Part shown: in pieces, positions 55,055 to 64,000 of the stretch
Layout: the number at the start of each line of letters is the position of its first letter
How positions within the stretch are numbered: position 1 is the stretch's first letter
Assembly: GCA_016709315.1 (NCBI GenBank)
Contig: JADJMZ010000003.1
Span: forward strand, 310,001 to 374,000
Direction of reading: 5' to 3'
DNA length: 64,000 bases
Origin: Ignavibacteria bacterium
GTDB lineage: Bacteria; Bacteroidota; Ignavibacteria; Tepidaquicellales; Tepidaquicellaceae
The notes under the pieces: generated by a model
The model's input: the letters and a program-made list of their open reading frames with translations, nothing else
The model's database searches: none
What the model was told of the DNA's origin: nothing
Made by a program: the position numbers and the translations under genes

Positions 55055-56773
55055 ATGAGACTTACAAAATTTTTTCTTCCTACATTAAAAGATGATCCTG
55101 TAGATGCAGTCACTGCTTCTCATAAATTGATGATCCGTGCGGGAATGATAAGACAGCTTACTTCAGGAGTTTATTCATCTCTGCCATTCGGGCTAATAGT
55201 TTTCAGAAAAGTGGAAAACATAATCCGCGAGGAAATGAACGCTATCGGCGGAAATGAATTTCTGCTTCCGGCTATTTCTCCTGCAGAACTCTGGGCGGAA
55301 ACAGGAAGACTTGAAGATTACGGTGATCTGATGTTCAGAATAAAAAACAGAGAGCTTGTTCTCTGTCCCACTCACGAAGAAGTTTTTACTTCAATCGCAA
55401 AACCAAATCTTATTTCATATAAAGATCTTCCTCAGGTTTGGTATCAGATTCAGTCAAAGTTCAGAAATGAAGAGCGTCCGAGAGCAGGAGTGCTGAGAGG
55501 ACGGCAGTTCACAATGAAAGATGCATATTCTTTTGACTCTTCCTGGGAAGCATTGGACATTTCATATAATGATATGGCAAGAGCATACAGAAATATTTTC
55601 ACGAGATGCGGACTTGATTTCACTGTTGTCTCTGCACACAGCGGAGCGATGGGCGGAAGTGATTCGGAAGAATTCATGGTACCGGCGGGAGCAGGCGAAG
55701 ACAATATTGTAATAAGCGCGGACGGAAGTTATGCATCGAACCTGGAAGTAGCAGTATCATTTAAAGAAAAAGTTGCAAGAAAAAATTCAGATCTCGTTAC
55801 TGAAGAATTTCATACTCCGGATATCAAAACAATTGACGAGCTTGCAGATTTCACCGGAACAAAGGACAAGTCCCGTCTTGCAAAGTCGAGAGTTTTTGTA
55901 AATGCGGGAAAAGACGGTAACGAATACATACTTACTTTAGTATGCGGTGATGATGAAGTAAATGAAATGAAGCTTCAGAATTATTTCGGGATAAACATCC
56001 GGTCTGCACATAATGAAGAACTAATTGAAATAACCGGAGCAGATGCAGGTTCGATCGGACCGGTAGGATTAAAAAACAAAAATGTTAAGATAATTGCTGA
56101 CTTACTGCTGGAAGATGCAGACGAACTCATCAGCGGCGCAAACAGGAATGATTACCATTTAAAAAACATTGATCTGAAGCGTGATGTAAAAGGAATTGAG
56201 TATAAAGATCTGAGAGTAGTAAAAGAAGGTGAAGAGACCATTGACAGGAAAAGCAAAATTAAAATCACCAGAGCGATCGAGGTCGGACATATATTCAAAC
56301 TCGGAACAAAGTATGCCGAAGCGCTCGGGGCAACATTCTTGGATGCAGAAGGCAAAGAGAATCCGGTAATTATGGGAAGTTACGGAATCGGAGTAGAGAG
56401 AACTGCAGCTTCATACATTGAGCAGAACAATGATGAAAAAGGAATTATATGGAAAGGTGAAATAGCTCCGTTTAAAGTAATTCTTATAAGTCTCGGAGGT
56501 AAAACAGAAGAAGTAAAAAATATTTCAGAAGAATTTTATAAACAGCTTTGCAATGAAAAGAAAATTGAGACATTATATGATGACAGGGAAGGAGTAAGAC
56601 CCGGAGTGAAGTTTAATGATGCTGATCTGATAGGAATACCCGTTCAGCTTATCATTGGAGAAAAAAATCTTAAAGAAGGAAACATTGAAATAAAAATTAG
56701 AAGCACCGGCGAGAGACTGATTGTAAAGAAAGAAGATGCATTGAATAAAGTAATGGAACTGATAAATAAATAA
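55055..56773 (+). CDS. proS: Prolyl-tRNA synthetase
   Basis: Class II synthetase. 572 residues from the ATG at 55055 (M-R-L-T-K-F-F); an ATG 51 bases upstream adds an unconserved leader. Motif 2 F-R-N-E-E-R-P-R-A-G-V-L-R-G-R and motif 3 M-G-S-Y-G-I-G-V-E-R are present, with an inserted YbaK-like editing domain (about 205-385) between them, typical of bacterial-type ProS. Anticodon-binding domain at the end. Confidence 0.96.
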   Translation: MRLTKFFLPTLKDDPVDAVTASHKLMIRAGMIRQLTSGVYSSLPFGLIVFRKVENIIREEMNAIGGNEFLLPAISPAELWAETGRLEDYGDLMFRIKNRELVLCPTHEEVFTSIAKPNLISYKDLPQVWYQIQSKFRNEERPRAGVLRGRQFTMKDAYSFDSSWEALDISYNDMARAYRNIFTRCGLDFTVVSAHSGAMGGSDSEEFMVPAGAGEDNIVISADGSYASNLEVAVSFKEKVARKNSDLVTEEFHTPDIKTIDELADFTGTKDKSRLAKSRVFVNAGKDGNEYILTLVCGDDEVNEMKLQNYFGINIRSAHNEELIEITGADAGSIGPVGLKNKNVKIIADLLLEDADELISGANRNDYHLKNIDLKRDVKGIEYKDLRVVKEGEETIDRKSKIKITRAIEVGHIFKLGTKYAEALGATFLDAEGKENPVIMGSYGIGVERTAASYIEQNNDEKGIIWKGEIAPFKVILISLGGKTEEVKNISEEFYKQLCNEKKIETLYDDREGVRPGVKFNDADLIGIPVQLIIGEKNLKEGNIEIKIRSTGERLIVKKEDALNKVMELINK

Positions 56774-56774
56774 A

Positions 56775-57365
56775 TTGATAAGTTTAAAAACAATACTCAG
56801 TCAAAAATATATTCTTGCATCAAAATCTCCACGGAGGAAGCAGCTTTTAAAACAGATAGGTTTAAATGCAACTGCAGTTGACAGCGGAGCAATAGAACTG
56901 GAACTCAAAGACCACAATCCCATTCACCTTGTCAGGCACAATTCGGTTTTGAAATCAGAGAGTGTTGCCGGCAAATATAAAAATGAAATCGTGATCGGTG
57001 CAGATACGATAGTGCTGCTCGGAAAGGAAATACTCAACAAGCCAAAGGATCTTAAGCATGCGAAAGAATATCTGAAAGCGCTGAGCGGAAATCTGCATTA
57101 TGTTTATACAGGAATTAATGTGATAAACACTAAAAACAAAAAAGTAGAATTCGCTTACGAAAAAACTTCAGTTTATTTCAGGACGCTTCAGAAAGATGAG
57201 ATAGATTATTATGTTAATACATTTAAACCTCTTGATAAAGCGGGAGCTTACGGGATACAGGATGACTTCGGATGTCTGTTCATAGGGAAGATAAAAGGTG
57301 ATTATTACAATATTGTCGGATTGCCGCTTGTAAAACTTTACGAAACAATTCAAAAAGTATTATAA
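56775..57365 (+). CDS. maf: Maf-type nucleotide pyrophosphatase
   Basis: 196 residues from a TTG start, one base after proS. L-A-S-K-S-P-R-R-K-Q-L-L (family signature, about 14-25), E-I-V-I-G-A-D-T-I-V-L (about 70-80) and D-K-A-G-A-Y-G-I-Q-D. Maf proteins hydrolyse non-canonical or UTP/TTP nucleotides; overexpression blocks septation. Confidence 0.94.
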   Translation: MISLKTILSQKYILASKSPRRKQLLKQIGLNATAVDSGAIELELKDHNPIHLVRHNSVLKSESVAGKYKNEIVIGADTIVLLGKEILNKPKDLKHAKEYLKALSGNLHYVYTGINVINTKNKKVEFAYEKTSVYFRTLQKDEIDYYVNTFKPLDKAGAYGIQDDFGCLFIGKIKGDYYNIVGLPLVKLYETIQKVL

Positions 57366-58349
57366 TTGTTTTCAAAGAATAAAAAGAAAATATTATTATC
57401 CGTTGCATTCGGAGCGTTGGTATTTCTGGGATTCAGCATATATGCTGACTTTGATAATCTGATAAGGACATTCGGAGAGTTCAGCTGGATATATTTCCCT
57501 CTTGTCCTTGCGCTGTCATTCGGAAATTACATTATCAGATATTACAAATGGGAATATTACAGAAAACTTTTAGAGATAGATCTTAAGCCCAAAGCAAGTT
57601 TTCTTATATTCATGGCGACATTTGTAATGAGCGTAACTCCGGGTAAGATGGGAGAACTTTTGAAATCATATCTTGTAAGGGAAGAGAACGGTACTCCTAT
57701 CAGCAGATCAGCTCCGATCATACTTGCGGAAAGACTTACAGATTTTATTTCTGTCGTGCTGCTTTGCATAGCGGGAGCATTTGTTTTCGATTACGGGCAG
57801 GGAATAATTATAGGAGTCGGATTATTTTTTTTATCGGGAGTGATATTAATAAGTTCGAGAAAGCTTTCAATGAAGTTCATATCTTATCTTGAGAAAATAA
57901 AATTATTCAGCAGATTCGCTCATAAATTCCACGAAGCTTATGAAAGCATATACACATTAGTCAGAATTAAGCCGCTGATTATTGCCACGTTTGTCAGCGC
58001 AGTAGCATGGTTCTGCGAATGTCTGGGATTGTATGTTATACTCAGAGTATATTCGACGATTTCGCATATTGAAGTAAGTCTGATGAGTGCAGTTTTCATT
58101 TACGGTTTTTCTACTATAGTCGGATCCATTGCAATGCTGCCTGGCGGACTTGGAGTGACAGAGGCATCTCTGACGGGATTAATGGTTTTAATGAAGATTC
58201 CGAAAGATGTATCCGTTGCTTCGACATTTATAATAAGAGTTGCCACACTATGGTTTGCTGTTTTGATAGGGGTTATTGCAGTTTATTTTTATCAGAAGTA
58301 TTCACATAAGGATTTGGATAAACTTGAAATAAGTAAAGCGGAAACTTAA
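57366..58349 (+). CDS. UPF0104/AglD-like membrane protein (LPG flippase-like domain)
   Basis: 327 residues from a TTG start directly after maf. Seven to eight hydrophobic segments. Signature V-T-P-G-K-M-G-E-L-L-K-S-Y-L (about 90-103) and L-P-G-G-L-G-V-T-E-A-S-L (about 259-270) match the lysylphosphatidylglycerol synthetase/flippase-like family. No synthetase domain is attached. Probably moves or helps transfer a lipid-linked substrate; exact role unknown. Confidence 0.88.
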   Translation: MFSKNKKKILLSVAFGALVFLGFSIYADFDNLIRTFGEFSWIYFPLVLALSFGNYIIRYYKWEYYRKLLEIDLKPKASFLIFMATFVMSVTPGKMGELLKSYLVREENGTPISRSAPIILAERLTDFISVVLLCIAGAFVFDYGQGIIIGVGLFFLSGVILISSRKLSMKFISYLEKIKLFSRFAHKFHEAYESIYTLVRIKPLIIATFVSAVAWFCECLGLYVILRVYSTISHIEVSLMSAVFIYGFSTIVGSIAMLPGGLGVTEASLTGLMVLMKIPKDVSVASTFIIRVATLWFAVLIGVIAVYFYQKYSHKDLDKLEISKAET

Positions 58350-58384
58350 AAATACCTTGAAGTAAATTAGTATTTGGATTAAAT

Positions 58385-58843
58385 TTGAAAAACAATATGT
58401 CAGAAAACCAATTAGAAAATCAGTTACAGGTTAAGAAAATCAGAATCCTTATCGGCAAAGTAGGACTTGACGGTCATGACAGGGGAGCTAAGGTTATAGC
58501 GGCGGCATTCAGGGATGCAGGAATTGAAGTTATATATACAGGATTAAGGCAGACGCCTGAAACTATTGTAGAAGCTGCATTGCAGGAAGATGTGGATGCG
58601 ATCGGAATTAGTATCCTAAGCGGAGCTCACATGACAATATTTCCGAAAGTAAAAAAACTTATGGATGATAAAGGATTAAACGATGTGCTTTTATTCGGCG
58701 GCGGGATCATACCTGACGCTGATATAGAAGAATTAAAGAAACTCGGGATCGGACAGCTATTCACACCGGGAACACCTACCTTTGATACAATTAACTATGT
58801 TAAAAAATGGGTTTTGGAAAATAAAGAGAGGGAAAACCTATAA
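58385..58843 (+). CDS. Stand-alone B12-binding protein (methylmalonyl-CoA mutase C-terminal type)
   Basis: 152 residues. V-G-L-D-G-H-D-R-G (about 27-35) is the D-x-H-x-x-G cobalamin motif; S-I-L-S-G and F-G-G-G-I-I-P complete the domain as in the mutase C-terminal region. It is a separate small subunit that should pair with a mutase large subunit not found here. TTG start at 58385 or ATG at 58397. Confidence 0.9.
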   Translation: MKNNMSENQLENQLQVKKIRILIGKVGLDGHDRGAKVIAAAFRDAGIEVIYTGLRQTPETIVEAALQEDVDAIGISILSGAHMTIFPKVKKLMDDKGLNDVLLFGGGIIPDADIEELKKLGIGQLFTPGTPTFDTINYVKKWVLENKERENL

Positions 58844-58878
58844 ATCTTTTCTACTTTTTTAAAAACTAAATAATTTTA

Positions 58879-60291
58879 ATGAGCAGCAAAACAGAACCGG
58901 TGAAATTCGGAACCGATGGCTGGAGAGGGATAATTGCAGATACATATACTTTTGTAAATGTCAGGAGAGTTGCATTAGCCACAGCATTGGTATTTAAAAA
59001 TCACAGGAATATAAATAACGGAATAGTTATCGGATATGATACAAGATTTCAGTCAAAGGAATTTGCGCACGCGGCGGCGGAAGTATTCGCAGATCAGGGT
59101 TTTAAAGTTACTCTGACCGACAGTTTTGTGACAACGCCTACAGTTTCGCTTCTTGCAAGAGATCTTAAATGTACACTCGGAGTGATGATAACAGCATCAC
59201 ACAATCCGTTTCAGTACAACGGATATAAGCTTAAAGATGAATTCGGTGGATCAATGGATCCTGAAGAGATAGCAAAGATCGAGAATGAACTTAAAAATAT
59301 CAAAGAACCCGAACAGAAAAAATCTTTAGATGAATTGTTATCAGCAGGTATCATTAAGTATTTTAATGGAAATGAATATTATTATGATTATCTTAAGAAC
59401 AAAATTTCGACCGATAAAATAAAAAATGCAAACCTGAATGTAATTTATGATGCAATGTATGGTGCGGGACAGAATATAATTAACAGGTTTATAGACATTA
59501 AGCAGCTTCACGGAGAATTAAATCCCGGTTTTGGTAAAAACGCACCTGAGCCGGTGGAAAAAAATCTTACGGAAATCTGCGCTGATATTAAGAAAGGAAA
59601 TTACAGCATTGGCATAGTAACAGACGGAGATGCAGACAGGATAGCAGTGATAGATGAAAAGGGAGATTTCCTTGATGCTCAGAAAACATTTGCTTTGCTG
59701 CTGAGATATTTGTTTGAAAAGAAGGGAATGAAAGGGAAAGTTGTGAGAGGATTTTCAACAAGCGAGCTTATAAAAAAGTATTGTGAAAAAAACGGAATCG
59801 AACTGGTAACAGTTCCTATCGGCTTTAAGCACATTTCAAAGATAATGATCACAGATGATGTACTTATAGGCGCAGAAGAAAGCGGCGGCATAGGAATTAA
59901 GGGACATCTTCCTGAAAGGGACGGAGTATTCAACGGCATGCTTTATCTCGAGATGCTGGCAGAATACGGTAAGAGCATATCCGAACTTAAGAAAGAGCTT
60001 GACGATGAATTCGGAAAATATTTTTATCAGAGAAATGATTTAAGGACTACTGAAGAGAAAAAACTAAAGACACTTGAAACATGCAAAGCATTGAAAGCCG
60101 GTGATGAGATCGGAGGAAAGAAAATTATTTCGACAGACGATCTTGACGGATACAAATTTTATTTTGATAACGGATGGATAATCATCAGAGCTTCCGGTAC
60201 GGAACCTCTGTTAAGAATTTATTGCGAAACAACAACTACAGATCAGACAAAAGACATATTAAACAAAACAATCGGACAATTCGGATTATGA
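58879..60291 (+). CDS. Phosphoglucomutase/phosphomannomutase family enzyme
   Basis: 470 residues. F-G-T-D-G-W-R-G (about 10-17), phosphoserine loop T-A-S-H-N-P-F (about 108-114), metal loop D-G-D-A-D-R (about 249-254), sugar loop G-A-E-E-S-G-G (about 333-339) and phosphate loop R-A-S-G-T-E-P (about 438-444). Interconverts hexose 1- and 6-phosphates and so supplies sugars for the next genes. Overlaps the export gene by 4 bases, suggesting coupling. Confidence 0.94.
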   Translation: MSSKTEPVKFGTDGWRGIIADTYTFVNVRRVALATALVFKNHRNINNGIVIGYDTRFQSKEFAHAAAEVFADQGFKVTLTDSFVTTPTVSLLARDLKCTLGVMITASHNPFQYNGYKLKDEFGGSMDPEEIAKIENELKNIKEPEQKKSLDELLSAGIIKYFNGNEYYYDYLKNKISTDKIKNANLNVIYDAMYGAGQNIINRFIDIKQLHGELNPGFGKNAPEPVEKNLTEICADIKKGNYSIGIVTDGDADRIAVIDEKGDFLDAQKTFALLLRYLFEKKGMKGKVVRGFSTSELIKKYCEKNGIELVTVPIGFKHISKIMITDDVLIGAEESGGIGIKGHLPERDGVFNGMLYLEMLAEYGKSISELKKELDDEFGKYFYQRNDLRTTEEKKLKTLETCKALKAGDEIGGKKIISTDDLDGYKFYFDNGWIIIRASGTEPLLRIYCETTTTDQTKDILNKTIGQFGL

Positions 60292-62008
60292 AAAAGATTA
60301 AGATAATTTTTTTATTGTTGATGATGGTCACATTTTCCACAGCGTCTTATTCTCAGTTTAAAAGCAAAGATAAAGACAAAGAAGACGACCCCATGAATAA
60401 ATTACTTAATAAAAGCGGGGTTCCCAACACGAGTTCAAGCATTAATGCTGATGCTCCTGACATATTCAGCAAACTTGAAGGACAGAATACATTTAGTAAC
60501 AGATCAGTTCCTATTGAAGGAGCAATAGATCCTAATAAATATATTGTTGGTCCGAATGATATATTTTCATTAGGTCTTTATGGCTACATAAATCAGCAGA
60601 TACCTGTTGTTGTTTCTCCCGAAGGGTCAATAATTATTCCAACTGTAGGAGAAGTAAAAGTTAACGGAATAACATTAACTGATGCAAAAGAAAGAGTGGT
60701 CAGTGCTGTTAAAAAAAGATATTATTCAAGCGATGTAAGCTTCACGCTTAACACACCGAGGACATTTTTAATAAAGGTTTCAGGTCTGACACAGGGAACA
60801 TTTGAAGTATCGCCTGTCACAAGAGTTTCTGAAATTCTTAAAGTATTAATATTCGATACATTAAACACATCCAGGGTTTTTTATGAAAAGACAAATCAGA
60901 GAGAGTTTTTAAATACACAGATATCATTAAGGAATATCGAACTGTCAAGAAAGAATGGCACAGTAATAAATGTTGACATATATAAATATTTTCTGACAAA
61001 TAAAGACGAGGATAATCCTTTTTTTCTGGAGGGTGACCTTTTAAAAATTCCGTATTCACAACCGGATAATAATTTCATTTCAATCGGAGGCGCAGTTCAG
61101 CTCGCAGGAGCTTATGAGCATGTTGACGGTGATGACCTCGAGACAGTAATAGGAATAGGAAGAGGTTTCGATATTGATGCCGAGCAGGACAGCATAATGT
61201 TATACAGAGCGTTTCAGAATAAAGATGGATTTGACATAGTAAATTTGTCTTTTGAAAAAGATAAAAATACAGGATCGAAAAATTTGACAGACTGTTTGTA
61301 AAGAGCAAAATAAATTATCAGAAGAACTTGTCAGTTTTAATTCTGGGAGAAGTGTTAAGACCGGGATATTATCCGATATCATTTAAGAATACCAGGTTAA
61401 AGGATGTAATTGATATGGCAGGCGGAATAAAAGAGAAAGCGTATTTACCATTAAGCATTCTTTTCAGAACTTATGACGCTGAATACGCTGCAAAAGATAC
61501 TTCGGAAATATTAATCAATTCACGTGCAAATGATTTATTAATATCTAATCAAGACAAGGTTAATTTCGAAACTGACATAAAATCCAAACGGAACAGAGTG
61601 ATCGTAGATTTTGAAAAGCTGATAAACAAGAATGATCAGAATGAAAATGTTCTTCTTGAGGGAAAAGATATCATATACATTAATGATAATAAAAACATTG
61701 TATATGTATTCGGTCAGGTCGGTCAGGAAGGCTATATTCCTTTCAAAAAAGGAGCAGATGCGGATTATTATATAAAGAAAGCCGGAGGATACGGACTTGC
61801 AGCTGACGAAGGTGAAATACGGATCATAAAATTCAATTCAAGGGGCTGGTATTTACCAGATGAAACCGAAATACAGTCGGGAGATTTTGTGTATATTCCT
61901 AAAAAAGTTGATACACCTTTTTCACAGACTATAACTACAGTGGCACAGATAGCAGCTATAATTCTGGGTATACTGACAACATATATATTAATTAAGCAGA
62001 ATAAGTAA
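60288..62008 (+). CDS. Wza-like polysaccharide export protein (one frameshift)
   Basis: 573 residues if joined. Signal peptide (M-K-K-I-K-I-I-F-L-L-L, ends S-Y-S-Q), polysaccharide export domain (Y-I-V-G-P-N-D-I-F-S-L-G-L and I-I-I-P-T-V-G-E-V-K-V-N-G), then three SLBB domains and a C-terminal membrane helix. The first frame ends at 61301; one more A in the A5 run at 61278-61282 gives G-S-K-K-F-D-R-L-F-V-K-S-K and runs into L-S-V-L-I-L-G-E-V-L-R-P-G. It carries the polymer through the outer membrane together with the Wzz-like gene. Confidence 0.9.
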
Positions 62009-62013
62009 AAAAT

Positions 62014-63162
62014 ATGGATTTAAATTCAGAAAAAAAAGTTTTTACTATAATTGATTATATAAATTTATTTTTAAAACATAAAAAGATTATATTAATTTAT
62101 TCTTTAACTGCAGCTATACTGTCATTTCTCTTAGCATTTTTTGTAATTAAACCGGTTTTTCTGTCTACAGGTGTAATTAAGACAGCCACTTCAAAATCAT
62201 CAATGCTTGGCGGATTATTAAGCACAACAGGATTAGCCGAACTTGGTGATTTCGGTGATCTTGCTCCGGGCAGCGGTTCTTCTGCACAGGATCTGGCTTT
62301 GTATGAAAATATACTTATGAGCAGAGGCAATATAGAAGAAACTGTGTTAAAGTTTAATATAATGGAAGAAGAAGATTTCAAATATATGTTTGATGCGATA
62401 AAATATTTCCGTGAAAACATAATAACAATAAACAAAGATAAAGTAGCCGGGACACTTTCGATAGGGATTTATGATATTGACCCTTCCAGAGCCAAGGAGA
62501 TCGTAGATTTCTTAATATATCAGCTTAACAAAAAAAACATAGAATTAAGCGTTCAGAATGCCAGAAATAACAGAAAATTTATTGAAGAAAGATATGAAAT
62601 AGTAAAGAACGATTTAAAGACAGCCGAAGACAGTTTGCAGATATATCAGGATAAATTCGGGGTTGCGCCGGATATTCAAATTCAGGTAGCAGCTAAAGGA
62701 AGCCTGGAACTTGAAGCGCAAATTAAATCCGAAGAGATCAAACTTGAACTGCTTTCGAAAATCATCAGTTCCGATCAGTCTGAAGTTAAAGCACAGCAGG
62801 AGAAGATCAATGCTTTAAAAAAGCAATTATTTGAGATAAACAATTCAGATTACAGTGAAAGCAAATTAAATCTAAAAGGTAGTCCGAATATAATACTTAA
62901 TTATTTCAGACTCAGAAGAAATGTCGAAATACAAAATAAGATCCTTGTTACACTGATTCCAATGCTTGAACAGTCTAAAATCGAAGAGAACCGGGAAACA
63001 CCTACAGTGCTGATCCTTGATTCCCCTAATGTTCCGGATAAGAAATCAAAACCAAAAAGACTGATAATCATTGTATTATCAACAGCTGTAGTATTTTTTG
63101 GCACTTACATATATTATTACTTAAAGGATGTAGTCGTTAAAAAATATTCTTTAAATGAATAG
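62014..63162 (+). CDS. Wzz/GumC-like chain-length determinant protein
   Basis: 382 residues. Two membrane helices (about 26-50 and 349-370) enclose a periplasmic coiled coil (about 170-275), the layout of Wzz/PCP proteins. F-V-I-K-P-V-F after the first helix and P-N-V-P-D-K-K-S-K-P-K before the second are family features. No kinase domain. Controls polymer length. Confidence 0.9.
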   Translation: MDLNSEKKVFTIIDYINLFLKHKKIILIYSLTAAILSFLLAFFVIKPVFLSTGVIKTATSKSSMLGGLLSTTGLAELGDFGDLAPGSGSSAQDLALYENILMSRGNIEETVLKFNIMEEEDFKYMFDAIKYFRENIITINKDKVAGTLSIGIYDIDPSRAKEIVDFLIYQLNKKNIELSVQNARNNRKFIEERYEIVKNDLKTAEDSLQIYQDKFGVAPDIQIQVAAKGSLELEAQIKSEEIKLELLSKIISSDQSEVKAQQEKINALKKQLFEINNSDYSESKLNLKGSPNIILNYFRLRRNVEIQNKILVTLIPMLEQSKIEENRETPTVLILDSPNVPDKKSKPKRLIIIVLSTAVVFFGTYIYYYLKDVVVKKYSLNE

Positions 63163-64000
63163 CGCAACATTATCTAATCCTGCATTAAACTTCAGAATTG
63201 AAATAAAGTTCTTTTTGTTTCTCTTACCGCTTTTTTTTACATTTGACCTTATATATTACTTTTCCTTTTATGTGCTATTTGTTTTTGTCATTTTTTTTAT
63301 TGATAAACTTAACACTGGATTCAGGGATTTCTATGTTTACAGTTTCATATTCTGGCTACTGCTTTTGACTTACGGGCTTTACAAAGTGACCGATAGTATT
63401 GTGAAATCGGAAGCTTTCTATTATTACTATATTACCATTCTCATACCGTTTCTTATATTCCTGATCTTTACAAATTCGAATTTAAAGATGAAATTTCTGG
63501 ATAAATTTTTCAATTTATTATTCATATCCGGTATCATATTAGCTTTTTATTCATTTTACATACTGAGCACCATAAATTTCGATTTCAGGTACAGGATACC
63601 TTCATTTTGGAATCATTATAATCTGGTAGCGGCATATTTCATGGTATTGTTACTATTTAATTTATCTTTTCTGGTAAATACCAAATTCTCAAAAAGATCG
63701 TTTTTATATATTGTTTCCCTGGTCATTATTATGCTGGGATTAATCATGACACAAACCAGGGGGATCTGGCTTGCCACATTAATTGCAATTTTATTCTATA
63801 TACTCAAAAGACCAAAACTTTTTGTTCCTGTTTTAATTGTAGTACTGGCAATAACGGCATTATTTTACGATATAATTGTTGACAGATTTTTTTCAGTTGT
63901 GAATTTTGGAAGCGATATCTCTTCGATAGGAAGGTTACAGGCCTGGATTGCTTCAGTCATTCTGATTAAAGATAATTTAATCTGGGGATACGGATTCGAT
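63155..64000 (+). CDS. O-antigen ligase/polymerase-like membrane protein (runs off the window)
   Basis: ATG at 63155 overlaps the preceding stop by 8 bases. The 282 residues present hold about eight hydrophobic segments, T-Q-T-R-G-I-W-L-A (about 201-209), and the loop I-G-R-L-Q-A-W followed by W-G-Y-G-F at the edge, both typical of Wzy_C/WaaL proteins (catalytic Arg in T-R-G). The 3' end is beyond 64000. Joins or polymerises lipid-linked glycan; completes the export operon with the two genes before it. Confidence 0.88.
   Translation, partial: MNSATLSNPALNFRIEIKFFLFLLPLFFTFDLIYYFSFYVLFVFVIFFIDKLNTGFRDFYVYSFIFWLLLLTYGLYKVTDSIVKSEAFYYYYITILIPFLIFLIFTNSNLKMKFLDKFFNLLFISGIILAFYSFYILSTINFDFRYRIPSFWNHYNLVAAYFMVLLLFNLSFLVNTKFSKRSFLYIVSLVIIMLGLIMTQTRGIWLATLIAILFYILKRPKLFVPVLIVVLAITALFYDIIVDRFFSVVNFGSDISSIGRLQAWIASVILIKDNLIWGYGFD

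Overview
The window is AT-rich bacterial chromosome from the Bacteroidota/Chlorobi/Ignavibacteria side of the tree. The main clue is a set of secreted proteins ending in type IX secretion (T9SS) sorting domains with a Q-N-Y-P-N-P-F-N-P motif, a form typical of Ignavibacteria-like genomes. Many starts are TTG or GTG and few have strong Shine-Dalgarno sequences. Phylum-level placement is fairly safe; class level is inference. No T9SS machinery gene is present.

Layout. 1-7.4 kb (+): CHRD/T9SS protein, histidine ammonia-lyase, YihY-type membrane protein, SpoIIE-type phosphatase, M48 protease, a hypothetical and a secreted HMA protein. 7.5-14.6 kb (-): housekeeping run dnaB, UDG-4, coaBC, rpoZ, gmk, yicC, LOG, SDR, then tRNA-Arg(CCT). 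14.7-20.2 kb: accessory island of broken defence genes (deleted type IIG restriction enzyme, truncated HNH, intact HNH nuclease, broken GIY-YIG, DUF262/GmrSD stub), an intact toxin-antitoxin pair and layered palindromic repeats. 20.3-25.9 kb: typA, a 2Fe-2S ferredoxin-like gene, pepF, a GT39 glycosyltransferase. 26.2-39.7 kb: secreted proteins (SusE-like/T9SS, dockerin, S74 chaperone), trhO, a BaiN-like flavoprotein, a membrane MutS-like ATPase, a serine hydrolase and an outer-membrane protein. 39.9-46.3 kb: tRNA-Leu(CAG), recJ, yebC, ruvC, ruvA, ppa, DUF190-crcB, arsC. 46.3-54.7 kb (-): tandem array of large T9SS surface proteins, one a pseudogene. 55-64 kb (+): proS, maf, a UPF0104 membrane protein, a B12-binding protein, a phosphohexomutase, then a polysaccharide export operon (Wza-like, Wzz-like, O-antigen ligase-like) running off the end.

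Two things stand out. First, at least six otherwise conserved genes are broken by the loss of exactly one base in an A/T homopolymer (coaBC, an HNH gene, typA, pepF, an SBBP/T9SS gene, wza-like). This looks like systematic homopolymer under-calling in the assembly, although polymerase slippage is a biological alternative. Three other lesions are base substitutions to stop codons and are more likely genuine. Second, the spacers hold several families of nested inverted repeats, two flanked by 9-12 bp direct repeats like target-site duplications. Pieces of the same repeat types sit in frame inside one loop of the T9SS sorting domains. The best candidate for something undescribed is this family of small palindromic elements together with their use as in-frame inserts in secreted-protein tails.
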